Shown piece after piece: positions 35,955-44,177 of a stretch of 64,000 nucleotides of DNA. The position numbers were made by a program, and so were the translations under genes. Position 1 is the first letter of the stretch. Each line of letters opens with the position of its first letter. The notes beneath the pieces are model-generated. The model saw only the letters and a program-made list of their open reading frames with translations. It did no database searches and had not been told where the DNA came from. The DNA is from Rossellomorea sp. AcN35-11 (GTDB lineage Bacteria > Bacillota > Bacilli > Bacillales > Bacillaceae_B), in the NCBI GenBank assembly GCA_030388825.1, contig CP128835.1:2412001-2476000 (forward strand), read 5' to 3'.

Positions 35955-36365
35955 ATGGCGGAAAATCAAAACCTTTTACAAATGTCTCACGGTAAAGACG
36001 GCCTTGGGAAGATTGAAATCGCACCTGAAGTGATTGAAGTGATTGCAGGTATTGCTGCTTCAGAGGTTGAAGGCGTATCACAAATGCGTGGCAACTTCGC
36101 TACAGGTGTTGTTGAGCGTCTCGGAAAGAAAAACCACGGTAAAGGTGTAAAAGTGGAGCTGGCCGAGGAAGGTATCATCGTGGATGTGTACTGCATCATG
36201 AAATTCGGTGTAGCGATTCCGACAGTCGCTCAAAAAATTCAGGACAACATCCGTCAAGCCCTATTGAACATGACTGCTTTAGAAGCAGACGAAGTAAATG
36301 TTCATATCGTTGGCGTTCAATTCGAAAACCAAAAATTCGAAGCTGAAATTGAAGAAGAAATGTAA
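35955..36365 (+). CDS. yqhY: Asp23/Gls24 family envelope stress protein
   Basis: 136 residues from ATG 35955, 7 bases after AGGAGGTGCC; an upstream ATG at 35946 lies inside the ribosome site. Core IEIAPEVIEVIAGIAASEVEGV and VDVYCIMKFGVAIPTVAQKI are typical of the family. In B. subtilis YqhY is linked to control of acetyl-CoA carboxylase activity, and here too it follows accB-accC, so a role in malonyl-CoA balance is plausible. Confidence 0.9.
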   Translation: MAENQNLLQMSHGKDGLGKIEIAPEVIEVIAGIAASEVEGVSQMRGNFATGVVERLGKKNHGKGVKVELAEEGIIVDVYCIMKFGVAIPTVAQKIQDNIRQALLNMTALEADEVNVHIVGVQFENQKFEAEIEEEM

Positions 36366-36372
36366 TGGTATT

Positions 36373-36402
36373 GGGGACGGTCCTTTCGGGGGCCGTTTTT
36401 TT
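36373..36402 (+). terminator. terminator of accB-accC-yqhY
   Basis: GGACGGTCC, TTTC, GGGGGCCGTT with a T-run. Imperfect stem. Confidence 0.7.
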
Positions 36403-36529
36403 GTTGGACTCGAACAGTGGAATAAAGAAGATCGTATACAAAGCGCATTTACAAAGTGAGTTCTTAAATATATAGGGAAGATTATACAACTTGATAAGAT
36501 ATGGATGGATGCGGATAATTAAAGCTATC

Positions 36530-36634
36530 AGTTGATAAAAAAACCATCGAAGTCGATAAAAAATAAAGTAAAGTCGATAAAATATAGACTAAAGTCGATA
36601 AAACAAGCTTCACAATCGATGATAACAAGAATTT
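36530..36634 (+). repeat. array of 21-nt repeats (AGTCGATAAA type)
   Basis: Five consecutive units begin AGTTGATAAA, AGTCGATAAA (three times) and AATCGATGAT. The three middle units are exactly 21 nt long. The first half of each unit is conserved and the second half diverges. The array lies in a 700-base gene-free gap between yqhY and nusB. On the minus strand it spells a 7-residue repeat FIDFxxx, but nothing suggests translation. Confidence 0.75.
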
Positions 36635-36690
36635 CATGTTGATTTTGGTGGTAGCTGTATATTCTAACGCTTCTTAAATATGAGGGAACA

Positions 36691-36963
36691 TTGACCAAGC
36701 CGCCTCTGCTTTTCGATTGTCCAGCTCCGGTGGCTAGCCCCTCGAGGTCATAAGTCAAATCTGCCAAAAAGGCAAAAAGCCGCCTTTTCGGCAGCTTCGT
36801 CTTATGCTTGTCGGGCCTGACCAACCCACCTCCGCTTTTCGATTGTCCAGCTCCGGCGGGTAGTCCCTCGAGGTCATTTATGAAAAATCCCCAAAGGCAA
36901 AGAACGCCTTCAGGGATTTCCCATAAATACTTGTCGGGCCTGACCAACCCACCTCCGCTTTTC
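36691..36963 (+). repeat. modular hairpin repeat element, copies B1 and B2
   Basis: A leading right-flank fragment (TTGACCAAGCCGCCTCTGCTTTTC), then two units in tandem. B1 (about 36713-36838) has the same middle helix as copy A (CAAATCTGCC/GGCAGCTTCG). B2 (about 36839-36963) keeps the flanks CCAGCTCCGG, CCTCGAGGTCA and CTTGTCGGGCCTGACC but has another middle helix (TTTATGAAAAATCCC with GGGATTTCCCATAAA) and the same inner AAGGC/GCCTT. No gene is seen here. Confidence 0.88.
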
Positions 36964-37064
36964 TTTCAGAATATTGATTTTTTTACATAGGCGTGCGTAT
37001 TGCCCTTGGTTTGTGCTATTATCAAAGGTATGAAAATTGATGGATTAAAAGGAGTAAATATAAG

Positions 37065-37451
37065 ATGAAGAGAAGAGTTGCTCGTGAAAAGGCCTTACAA
37101 GCGTTATTTCAAATAGATATGAGTGGAATTGAACCGGATGTGGCGTTGACCAATGTTCTGGAGGAAGAAGAGAAAATGGATGCATATCTTCAACAACTTG
37201 TTCTTGGCTTTATTGAAAATCAGGAACGCATCGACGGTCTCATCCGTGAAAACCTGGAGAAATGGTCTTTTGACCGCCTGGCGAAAGTAGATCGGAACAT
37301 TTTGCGACTGGGAGTGTTTGAACTGCTGTATGTGGAAGATGTTCCGAGCAAGGTAGCGATTAATGAAGCTGTTGAAATTGCCAAGATCTTTGGGGATGAT
37401 CAATCCAGTAAATTTATCAATGGACTTCTGTCCAAGGTAAGTCAATCTTAA
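37065..37451 (+). CDS. nusB: transcription antitermination factor NusB
   Basis: 128 residues, all-helical RNA-binding protein acting with NusE in rRNA antitermination. Typical start MKRRVAREKALQALFQIDMSG and end AVEIAKIFGDDQSSKFINGLL. GGAG 10 bases before the ATG. Begins the nusB-folD-xseA-xseB-ispA series. Confidence 0.95.
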   Translation: MKRRVAREKALQALFQIDMSGIEPDVALTNVLEEEEKMDAYLQQLVLGFIENQERIDGLIRENLEKWSFDRLAKVDRNILRLGVFELLYVEDVPSKVAINEAVEIAKIFGDDQSSKFINGLLSKVSQS

Positions 37452-37472
37452 CAATGTTAGGGGGCGCGTGGA

Positions 37473-38339
37473 ATGTCAGCTTCCATAATTGATGGCAAAC
37501 TCATTGCGAATTATTATCGGGAACAATTAAAGAGTCAGGTTGAAAAGCTGAAAAAACATGAGGTCACTCCGGGATTAGCAGTAATCCTGGTCGGTGATAA
37601 CCATGCCTCTCACTCCTATGTGAAGATGAAGAGGAAAGCATGCAGCAATCTGGGGATCCATTCAGAGCTCTATGAATATGAGTCCAGTTTAACCCAAGAA
37701 GAACTCCTGAATAAAATCGAGGAGCTAAACGAACAAAGCCATATTCATGGGATCCTTGTTCAACTGCCTTTACCTGAACATATCAATCCTATCACTGTGA
37801 TTGAAACCATATCTCCTTCAAAAGATGTGGACGGGTTCCATCCTGTTTCCATCGGTAAAATGGTAACGAATCAAGATACCTTCTATTCCTGTACGCCACT
37901 TGGGATCATGAAGATGCTTGAATATGAAAACATTTCCATAGAAGGTAAGCATGTCGTAATATTAGGCAGAAGTAATATTGTCGGTAAACCGGCCGGTCAA
38001 TTATTCTTGAACCGAAATGCGACGGTAACGTACTGTCATTCTAAGACTCAAGACATGTCGTTCTTCACAAAACAGGCTGATATCATCGTGTCTGCCGTAG
38101 GGAAGGCAAATTTAATCCGCCCGGAAGATATCAAACCGGGAGCGATTGTCATTGACGTCGGGATGAACCGTGATGAGGACGGTTCACTTTGTGGGGACGT
38201 GCATTTTCCATCTGTAAAGGAAAAGGCAGGCAGAATCACACCTGTTCCTGGAGGTGTAGGTCCCATGACCATTACAATGCTCTTGTATAACACAGTGAAA
38301 TCTGCGGAATGGACCGTCATGAATCGCCAAAATGGATAA
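37473..38339 (+). CDS. folD: bifunctional methylenetetrahydrofolate dehydrogenase/cyclohydrolase
   Basis: 288 residues. Interconverts methylene-, methenyl- and formyl-tetrahydrofolate. Catalytic Lys in SYVKMKRKACSNLGI, LVQLPLPEHIN, NADP loop LGRSNIVGKPAGQLF and end motif TPVPGGVGPMTI. GGGGGCG precedes the ATG. It links to the one-carbon flow from the gcv operon in this window. Confidence 0.95.
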   Translation: MSASIIDGKLIANYYREQLKSQVEKLKKHEVTPGLAVILVGDNHASHSYVKMKRKACSNLGIHSELYEYESSLTQEELLNKIEELNEQSHIHGILVQLPLPEHINPITVIETISPSKDVDGFHPVSIGKMVTNQDTFYSCTPLGIMKMLEYENISIEGKHVVILGRSNIVGKPAGQLFLNRNATVTYCHSKTQDMSFFTKQADIIVSAVGKANLIRPEDIKPGAIVIDVGMNRDEDGSLCGDVHFPSVKEKAGRITPVPGGVGPMTITMLLYNTVKSAEWTVMNRQNG

Positions 38340-38367
38340 AAAATAGTACACTATAGATAACATAAAT

Positions 38368-38400
38368 CGGAAGGGACGGCTAATCGCTGGTCCCTTTCCG
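38368..38400 (+). terminator. stem-loop between folD and xseA
   Basis: CGGAAGGGAC and GTCCCTTTCCG arms with a short loop, without a clear T-run. Weak or partial terminator, or RNA processing hairpin. Confidence 0.4.
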
Positions 38401-38455
38401 TATTCCTACATATAAATGCTATGATAAATTGCAAGGAACAAAGGAGTCATGGAGC

Positions 38456-39808
38456 ATGGAACTCGATCAATCCCGGTATTTAACGGTACAAGCTCTGACA
38501 AAGTACATAAAGCGCAAATTCGATAAAGATCCCCATTTATCAAATTTATTCGTTCGCGGTGAAATCTCCAATTTTAAAAGGCATTCAAGTGGACATATGT
38601 ATTTCACTTTAAAGGATGAGAAGGCACGGATCTTGTCAGTTATGTTCTCAAGTAACAACCAATCCCTGAAATTCATGCCTGAAAATGGGATGAATGTGTT
38701 AATCAGGGGAGATATCTCCGTGTACGAATCAGGGGGACAATATCAGATTTATGTAAAGGAAATGCAGCCTGATGGAATCGGTGAGCTTTATCTAGCTTAT
38801 GAACAGTTGAAAGAAAAACTTGATAAAGCCGGCTACTTCGAGCATGGCCGCAAACGGTTCATCCCAAAGTTCCCGAATAGGATTGCTGTGGTCACCTCCC
38901 CGACTGGAGCAGCCATCAGAGACATTATCACCACCATAAAAAGGAGATATCCGATTGGAGAAATTCTTGTCTTTCCCGCATTAGTGCAAGGAGAACAAGC
39001 GGGAGGATCGATTGCGGAAGCAATAAGAAAGGCAAATGATCTCGGGGATATCGACGTAATGATCATCGGTCGTGGAGGCGGTTCGATAGAAGAATTATGG
39101 GCCTTTAATGAAGAAATTGTAGCGGATGCCATCTTTGAGTCCCGGATTCCTGTCATTTCTGCAGTCGGACATGAAACAGATTTTACGATTGCCGATTTTG
39201 TTGCCGATCTTAGAGCACCGACCCCGACGGCAGCCGGTGAATTAGCGGTGCCGCATATTGAAGATCTCCTTGAGAGAATCATGAATCGTAAATTAAGGCT
39301 GATTAAATCGTTCAAAACCAAGCTTCAAAGGGAACGAAGCCGACTTGATCATTTAACGAAGTCCTATGCTTTAAGGAATCCACGTAACCTGTATCAACAA
39401 AAAATAGAAACGGTTGATCGACTGACCGATCAATTGGAGAAAACGATAAGCCTGCATGTGAAACAAAACAGGGATCAATTGAAGGGACTTCATTCAAGGC
39501 TTCAACGCGTGCATCCTTCTCAACTTATAACTATACAACAAGAGAGAGTCTCTTTTATGAAGTCCCGGTTGGACAAACAATTCAAGCAGGTTTTGAAAGA
39601 AAAGAACCATCGTTTTCGATCTTCCCTGTCCACCCTGCACGCCCTTAGTCCATTAAAGATCATGGACAGGGGATATAGCCTGGTTTATCAGGATGAAGGC
39701 ACATTAATGAAATCAGCGAAGCAGGTCAAGGCTGGCGATCGCCTCGAGGTTAATGTGAAAGATGGAAAAATATATTGTGAAGTTGAATCCGTTGAGGAGC
39801 GTGAATAG
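38456..39808 (+). CDS. xseA: exodeoxyribonuclease VII large subunit
   Basis: 450 residues. OB-fold N-terminus (LTKYIKRKFDKDPHLSNLFV, RGEISNFKRHSSGHMYFTLKD), catalytic region with VTSPTGAAIRDI, IIGRGGGSIEELWAFNEE and PVISAVGHETDFTIADFVAD, then a long coiled coil that binds XseB. ATG 38456 has AAAGGAG upstream. Degrades single-stranded DNA. Overlaps nothing; xseB begins 1 base after. Confidence 0.94.
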   Translation: MELDQSRYLTVQALTKYIKRKFDKDPHLSNLFVRGEISNFKRHSSGHMYFTLKDEKARILSVMFSSNNQSLKFMPENGMNVLIRGDISVYESGGQYQIYVKEMQPDGIGELYLAYEQLKEKLDKAGYFEHGRKRFIPKFPNRIAVVTSPTGAAIRDIITTIKRRYPIGEILVFPALVQGEQAGGSIAEAIRKANDLGDIDVMIIGRGGGSIEELWAFNEEIVADAIFESRIPVISAVGHETDFTIADFVADLRAPTPTAAGELAVPHIEDLLERIMNRKLRLIKSFKTKLQRERSRLDHLTKSYALRNPRNLYQQKIETVDRLTDQLEKTISLHVKQNRDQLKGLHSRLQRVHPSQLITIQQERVSFMKSRLDKQFKQVLKEKNHRFRSSLSTLHALSPLKIMDRGYSLVYQDEGTLMKSAKQVKAGDRLEVNVKDGKIYCEVESVEERE

Positions 39809-39809
39809 T

Positions 39810-40043
39810 ATGGCAAAATCTAAAGAAGAGCTATCATTTGAAACGGCTATGGAGCAGCTGGAAGAAATAGTGGAGAAATTGGAAGAAGGAGAAGTCCCTT
39901 TAGAAAAAGCTCTGGAATTTTACCAAAAAGGGATGGATTTATCGAAATATTGTCACGATACTCTGCAAAAAGCTGAGAATCAATTGACGAAAATGATGAC
40001 AGATGAAGGGGAAAAAGCCTTCGATCTGGCTGAGGAGGAATAA
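39810..40043 (+). CDS. xseB: exodeoxyribonuclease VII small subunit
   Basis: 77 residues from ATG 39810 (MAKSKEELSFETAMEQLEEI); the open frame extends upstream into xseA but the ribosome site GAGGAGCG supports this ATG. Helical hairpin VEKLEEGEVPLEKALEFYQKG that wraps the XseA coiled coil. ispA starts 3 bases later. Confidence 0.93.
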   Translation: MAKSKEELSFETAMEQLEEIVEKLEEGEVPLEKALEFYQKGMDLSKYCHDTLQKAENQLTKMMTDEGEKAFDLAEEE

Positions 40044-40046
40044 AGG

Positions 40047-40937
40047 GTGAATCCTCACTTTGGTCTGAAAGAATTTCAACAAGAGCATTCAGAACGGATT
40101 ATCCGTCATATGATCGAGAACGTAGAGAAAATCTCTATGCCACCCATTTTGAAGCAAGCCATGATTTATTCTTTAAAGGCAGGGGGAAAAAGAATTCGTC
40201 CCATTCTTGTCCTGGCAACCATCAAAGCTTTTGACAAAGATCCATTGCTGGGATTGAACACGGCTTCGGCACTGGAAATGATCCATACCTATTCCTTGAT
40301 TCACGATGATCTTCCCGCAATGGACGATGACGATTTAAGAAGAGGGAAGCCCACCAATCATAAAATATTTGGAGAAGCCATGGCCATTTTGGCAGGGGAT
40401 GGTTTACTGACGTACAGTTTTCAACTGATCACAGAGGACAAGAACCTTACCAGTGATATGAAGGTGAGGCTTATCAGTCTTCTGGCAAAATGTGCTGGAC
40501 CTGAAGGCATGGTTGGAGGGCAGGTAGCCGATATCGAAGGAGAAAATAAGCAACTTACGGTTCAAGAGCTTGAAAGCATTCATGTCCGTAAAACCGGTAA
40601 GCTGCTTATATTCAGCGTTTTATCAGGCGGAATCATTTCCGGGGCGTCGAACGACCAACTGGCATTACTTGAGCAATTTGCCCATCATATCGGCATCGCC
40701 TTTCAGATTCAGGATGATATTCTGGATATCGAAGGCTCCGAAGAAATAATTGGCAAGCCGGTGGGTAGCGATGATTCTAACCAAAAGAGTACATATCCGG
40801 GTCTCTTATCAGTATCGGGGGCTAAGGAAAAGCTTCACTTCCACTTGGACGAAGCATTATCCTCACTTCATCAACTGCCCATTGATTCCAGTCTTCTTAC
40901 TGAAATCGCCCATTTAATCGTTGTCCGGAATCATTAG
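40047..40937 (+). CDS. ispA: farnesyl diphosphate synthase (polyprenyl synthetase)
   Basis: 296 residues, full family length, from GTG 40047 after GAGGAGG. First Asp-rich motif HDDLPAMDDDDLRRG and second QIQDDILDIEGS bind Mg-diphosphate. Makes farnesyl diphosphate for undecaprenol, quinones and haem A. It stands in the isoprenoid cluster with dxs, interrupted only by the OLE RNA and oapA. The C-terminus looks ordinary. Confidence 0.94.
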   Translation: MNPHFGLKEFQQEHSERIIRHMIENVEKISMPPILKQAMIYSLKAGGKRIRPILVLATIKAFDKDPLLGLNTASALEMIHTYSLIHDDLPAMDDDDLRRGKPTNHKIFGEAMAILAGDGLLTYSFQLITEDKNLTSDMKVRLISLLAKCAGPEGMVGGQVADIEGENKQLTVQELESIHVRKTGKLLIFSVLSGGIISGASNDQLALLEQFAHHIGIAFQIQDDILDIEGSEEIIGKPVGSDDSNQKSTYPGLLSVSGAKEKLHFHLDEALSSLHQLPIDSSLLTEIAHLIVVRNH

Positions 40938-40949
40938 AACATTCTATGT

Positions 40950-40979
40950 TTGAGCAAATTATTTAACATATGTTATAAT
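40950..40979 (+). promoter_or_regulatory. sigma-A promoter in front of OLE RNA
   Basis: TTGAGC (40950-40955) and a perfect TATAAT (40974-40979) with an 18-base spacer, 13 bases after the ispA stop. Predicted start near 40986. Confidence 0.7.
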
Positions 40980-40985
40980 AGGCTT

Positions 40986-41590
40986 ATAATGAAATATTGG
41001 GTGGTGCAGTATTCTAGTCAGTCCACCAATCCTGAAGGTGGGCCTAAAAATCCACTAAAGGGCACATCGATGAAGTTCCTGGAATTGGCTTGAGGCGCCC
41101 AGCTTTGGGTCATATCTGGGAGTAAGGCTTGAGGGCGATCCACAATGGCATGTGGGCGTTGACCCTTAAGCCGCGGAGGCTTTGTTTCTTATGCTGGCAT
41201 AAGCATATGCAATAAGAACAAAGTATGAACCTGCGATGTGACGATTCACTAGCAGCGTAGCCTGCCTTGAGTGAAGAGAGAGGGGATTATGGTTACAAGG
41301 TACACATCAGTTGGCCATTGATATGTGCTTTTTCGCCCATATGAAATCCTCTTTGCAAAAGAGGCTAAGGATTGTGTTAAGGACTGTTGAGGAAAACTCC
41401 TAGACTGTTCATATTTGGACATATAAAGAGGATTATAGTGCGGACTAAGTGGTAATCCAGTCTAGCTTGTGGTGACGCGGCTAAGTCGGGTTTAATGGGA
41501 AACCGCCGGTATGGCAACATCCGGTACCCGATTGGGAAAACCTACTGGACCTAAGCTGCAATTTTTACTCTTTATATGACCATCCAATTA
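40986..41590 (+). ncRNA. ole: OLE RNA (ornate large extremophilic RNA)
   Basis: About 600 nt without a reading frame of note, between ispA and oapA-dxs, the position OLE RNA holds in Bacillus halodurans and relatives. Dense self-complementarity is visible: CTTTGTTTCTTAT with ATAAGAACAAAG (41180-41222), CTAGACTG with CAGTCTAG (about 41400-41466), GGATTA with TAATCC inside it, TCGGGT with ACCCGA enclosing a CCGG/CCGG stem (41487-41533), and CCTCTTTTGCAAAGAGG-like hairpin near 41350. Family knowledge: OLE RNA forms a membrane-bound complex with OapA and helps cells under cold, alcohol and Mg stress. Ends are approximate, and identity rests on context and structure, not on a covariance search. 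Confidence 0.85.
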
Positions 41591-41637
41591 CATAGTGATA
41601 ACTATTTACACGATAGAAACGGTGTGTTTAAACGATA

Positions 41638-42261
41638 ATGAATGAAACAATGAAAAACTCAATAAAGTGGAGTGTCAGCATTGCCGTTATCACATTTGTG
41701 TTAGCGGCTATTTTTTCAGTTACATCCAATATGGTTTTAAATGGGGTCGCATGGTATGCAGGGCTGGTCGTTGTACTCATCATCGTCTTCATCGGAATTT
41801 TCTTCGATATGCTGGGGATTGCTGCAACGGCCGCCGATGAAACACCTTTTCATTCTATGGCGGCCAAAAAGGTGTACGGTGCCCGTTATTCCATTAAAAT
41901 CGTCCGGAACGCCGATAAATTCGCCAGCTTCTGTAACGATGTCATCGGTGATATTTCAGGGATTATAAGTGGTACTGCGTCAGCAATTGTCATTATTCAA
42001 CTGACCATCTCTTTTCAACTTGAGGGAGGATCTTTAAAGGAATATATTGTAAGCGTTACACTGACAAGTTTCATCGCTTCCTTGACCGTAGGAGGCAAAG
42101 CACTTGGAAAAACGTTTGCTATCACCTATTCTAAGGATATAATATTTAGAGTTGGTAAAGTTCTACAATTTGTCGAAGATCGATTTCATATTGTGTTGAT
42201 GAAAGACAAAAAAGATAAAACAAAGAAAAAACGTTACAAGCGAGCGAAACAAAATATTTAG
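41638..42261 (+). CDS. oapA: OLE-associated membrane protein OapA (DUF21-type)
   Basis: 207 residues. Four predicted membrane helices (VSIAVITFVLAAIFSVTS, YAGLVVVLIIVFIGIFFDML, GIISGTASAIVIIQLTISF, VSVTLTSFIASLTVGG) and a strongly basic cytoplasmic end (KDKKDKTKKKRYKRAKQ). The helix region with FFDMLGIAATAADETPFHSM resembles the DUF21 domain of Mg-efflux CNNM/CorC proteins. It directly follows the OLE RNA and precedes dxs, as in B. halodurans. In that organism OapA is needed for OLE RNA membrane localisation. The ribosome site before ATG 41638 is weak. Confidence 0.85.
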   Translation: MNETMKNSIKWSVSIAVITFVLAAIFSVTSNMVLNGVAWYAGLVVVLIIVFIGIFFDMLGIAATAADETPFHSMAAKKVYGARYSIKIVRNADKFASFCNDVIGDISGIISGTASAIVIIQLTISFQLEGGSLKEYIVSVTLTSFIASLTVGGKALGKTFAITYSKDIIFRVGKVLQFVEDRFHIVLMKDKKDKTKKKRYKRAKQNI

Positions 42262-42282
42262 TGATGAAAGTGAGTGGACCCC

Positions 42283-44175
42283 ATGGATTTATTATCAATA
42301 AAGGAGCCTTCTTTTCTTAAAAATATGACGAATGAAGAACTGGAAGAGCTCAGTCAAGAGATTCGCCATTTCTTAATAGAGAATCTATCTAAGACTGGCG
42401 GTCATATTGGTCCAAATTTAGGGGTGGTCGAATTAACCGTAGCCCTTCATAAGCATTTCACAAGCCCAAAAGATAAAATCCTTTGGGATGTAGGTCATCA
42501 ATCATATGTTCATAAAATCCTGACCGGTCGTGCCTGTCAGTTTGATACATTGCGACAGTATAAAGGGTTATGCGGATTTCCTAAACGAAATGAGAGCGCG
42601 CATGATGTATGGGAAACGGGTCACAGCTCTACTTCACTCTCTGCAGCCATGGGAATGGCCATTGCCAGGGATGTCAAAAAAGAAGATTCATTTATCATTC
42701 CTGTCATCGGGGATGGAGCCTTGACAGGTGGTATGGCTCTCGAAGCACTCAACCACATTGGTCATGAAAAGAAAGATATGATTGTTGTATTAAATGACAA
42801 TGAAATGTCCATCGCTCCAAATGTAGGTGCCCTGCACAGTGTTCTTGGTCGCCTGAGAACCGCCGGGAAATATAATTGGGTCAAGGATGAAATGGAGTAC
42901 ATCCTGAAACGGATCCCGGCTGTGGGAGGCAAATTGGCAAGTACTGCCGAGCGGGTCAAGGACAGCCTGAAGTATTTATTTGTTTCAGGGATGTTCTTTG
43001 AGGAGCTGGGATTCACCTATCTTGGACCGATTGACGGACACGATTATCATGATCTATCCGAAAATATCCAATATGCGAAGAAAACCAAAGGCCCCGTCCT
43101 TTTGCACGTCATTACAAAAAAGGGAAAAGGATATCATCCGGCAGAATCAGATAAGAAGGGCACCTGGCATGGTACGGGTCCCTATAAGATCGATACGGGA
43201 GATTTAATCAAACCTATAAACGCGCCGCCTTCTTGGAGCGGTCTTGTAAGTGAGACCGTCAGAAAGATTGCCCGTGAAGATGAAAGGGTTGTCGCGATTA
43301 CCCCGGCCATGCCGGTTGGATCCAAGCTCCTTGGCTTCGCCGAAGAATTTCCGGACCGTATGTTTGATGTAGGAATTGCCGAACAGCATGCAACCACCGT
43401 TGCGGCTGGCCTGGCTACTCAAGATATGAAGCCTTTTCTTGCCATTTATTCAACATTCCTGCAACGAGCTTATGATCAGGTAGTACATGATATCTGCAGG
43501 CAGAATCTCAATGTGTTCATCGGGATTGACCGTGCAGGACTAGTCGGAGCCGATGGGGAAACACATCAAGGAGTATTTGATATTGCTTTTTTAAGGCATT
43601 TACCGAATATGGTGCTTATGATGCCGAAAGACGAAAATGAAGGTCAGCACCTTGTCAAGACGGCTCTTGAATATAATGACGGTCCGATTGCACTCCGCTA
43701 TCCCCGTGGAAACGGGTATGGGGTACCGATGGATTCGGAGCTGAAAGCCATCCCTATCGGAACATGGGAAGTATTAAAGCAGGGGAAAGATGCGGCAATC
43801 CTTACATTTGGTACGACGATTCCAATGGCAATGGAAGCAGCTGCAGAGCTTGAAAAGCAAGGTCTTTCTGTACGGGTCGTCAATGCGAGGTTCATTAAAC
43901 CCATGGACGAAATGATGCTGAAGAGTATCCTTGAAGAAGAAATGCCTGTATTAACGATCGAAGAGGCAGTTCTTCAAGGCGGTTTCGGTAGCGGTGTTCT
44001 AGAGTTTGCACAAGAGCATGGATTCCATAACGCCGTGATTGACCGCATCGGGATCCCTGACTATTTCATTGAGCACGGCAGCGTGAAAGAATTATTGAAC
44101 GAAATCGGCATGACAAAAGACAATGTCGTTGACCGTATCTTAACCATTACACCAAAAAAACAAAAAAGGGCTTAA
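42283..44175 (+). CDS. dxs: 1-deoxy-D-xylulose-5-phosphate synthase
   Basis: 630 residues. First step of the MEP isoprenoid pathway, thiamine-diphosphate enzyme. [18 protein letters not shown] and [16 protein letters not shown] bind TPP-Mg, catalytic Glu in [15 protein letters not shown], and the transketolase C-domain end. ATG 42283 is chosen after family starts ([13 protein letters not shown]). tlyA follows by 2 bases. Confidence 0.95.
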   Translation: MDLLSIKEPSFLKNMTNEELEELSQEIRHFLIENLSKTGGHIGPNLGVVELTVALHKHFTSPKDKILWDVGHQSYVHKILTGRACQFDTLRQYKGLCGFPKRNESAHDVWETGHSSTSLSAAMGMAIARDVKKEDSFIIPVIGDGALTGGMALEALNHIGHEKKDMIVVLNDNEMSIAPNVGALHSVLGRLRTAGKYNWVKDEMEYILKRIPAVGGKLASTAERVKDSLKYLFVSGMFFEELGFTYLGPIDGHDYHDLSENIQYAKKTKGPVLLHVITKKGKGYHPAESDKKGTWHGTGPYKIDTGDLIKPINAPPSWSGLVSETVRKIAREDERVVAITPAMPVGSKLLGFAEEFPDRMFDVGIAEQHATTVAAGLATQDMKPFLAIYSTFLQRAYDQVVHDICRQNLNVFIGIDRAGLVGADGETHQGVFDIAFLRHLPNMVLMMPKDENEGQHLVKTALEYNDGPIALRYPRGNGYGVPMDSELKAIPIGTWEVLKQGKDAAILTFGTTIPMAMEAAAELEKQGLSVRVVNARFIKPMDEMMLKSILEEEMPVLTIEEAVLQGGFGSGVLEFAQEHGFHNAVIDRIGIPDYFIEHGSVKELLNEIGMTKDNVVDRILTITPKKQKRA

Positions 44176-44177
44176 TA

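Noticed and set aside
36528..36947. 139-codon minus-strand frame with FIDF repeats
   Set aside because: It is a translation of the 21-nt array and the hairpin repeats, with no good ribosome site.
36691..36963. CRISPR array
   Set aside because: Units are about 120 nt, palindromic and without unique spacers or cas genes.
40938..41637. Group II intron or insertion remnant after ispA
   Set aside because: ispA is complete, there is no reverse transcriptase, and position plus oapA fit OLE RNA.
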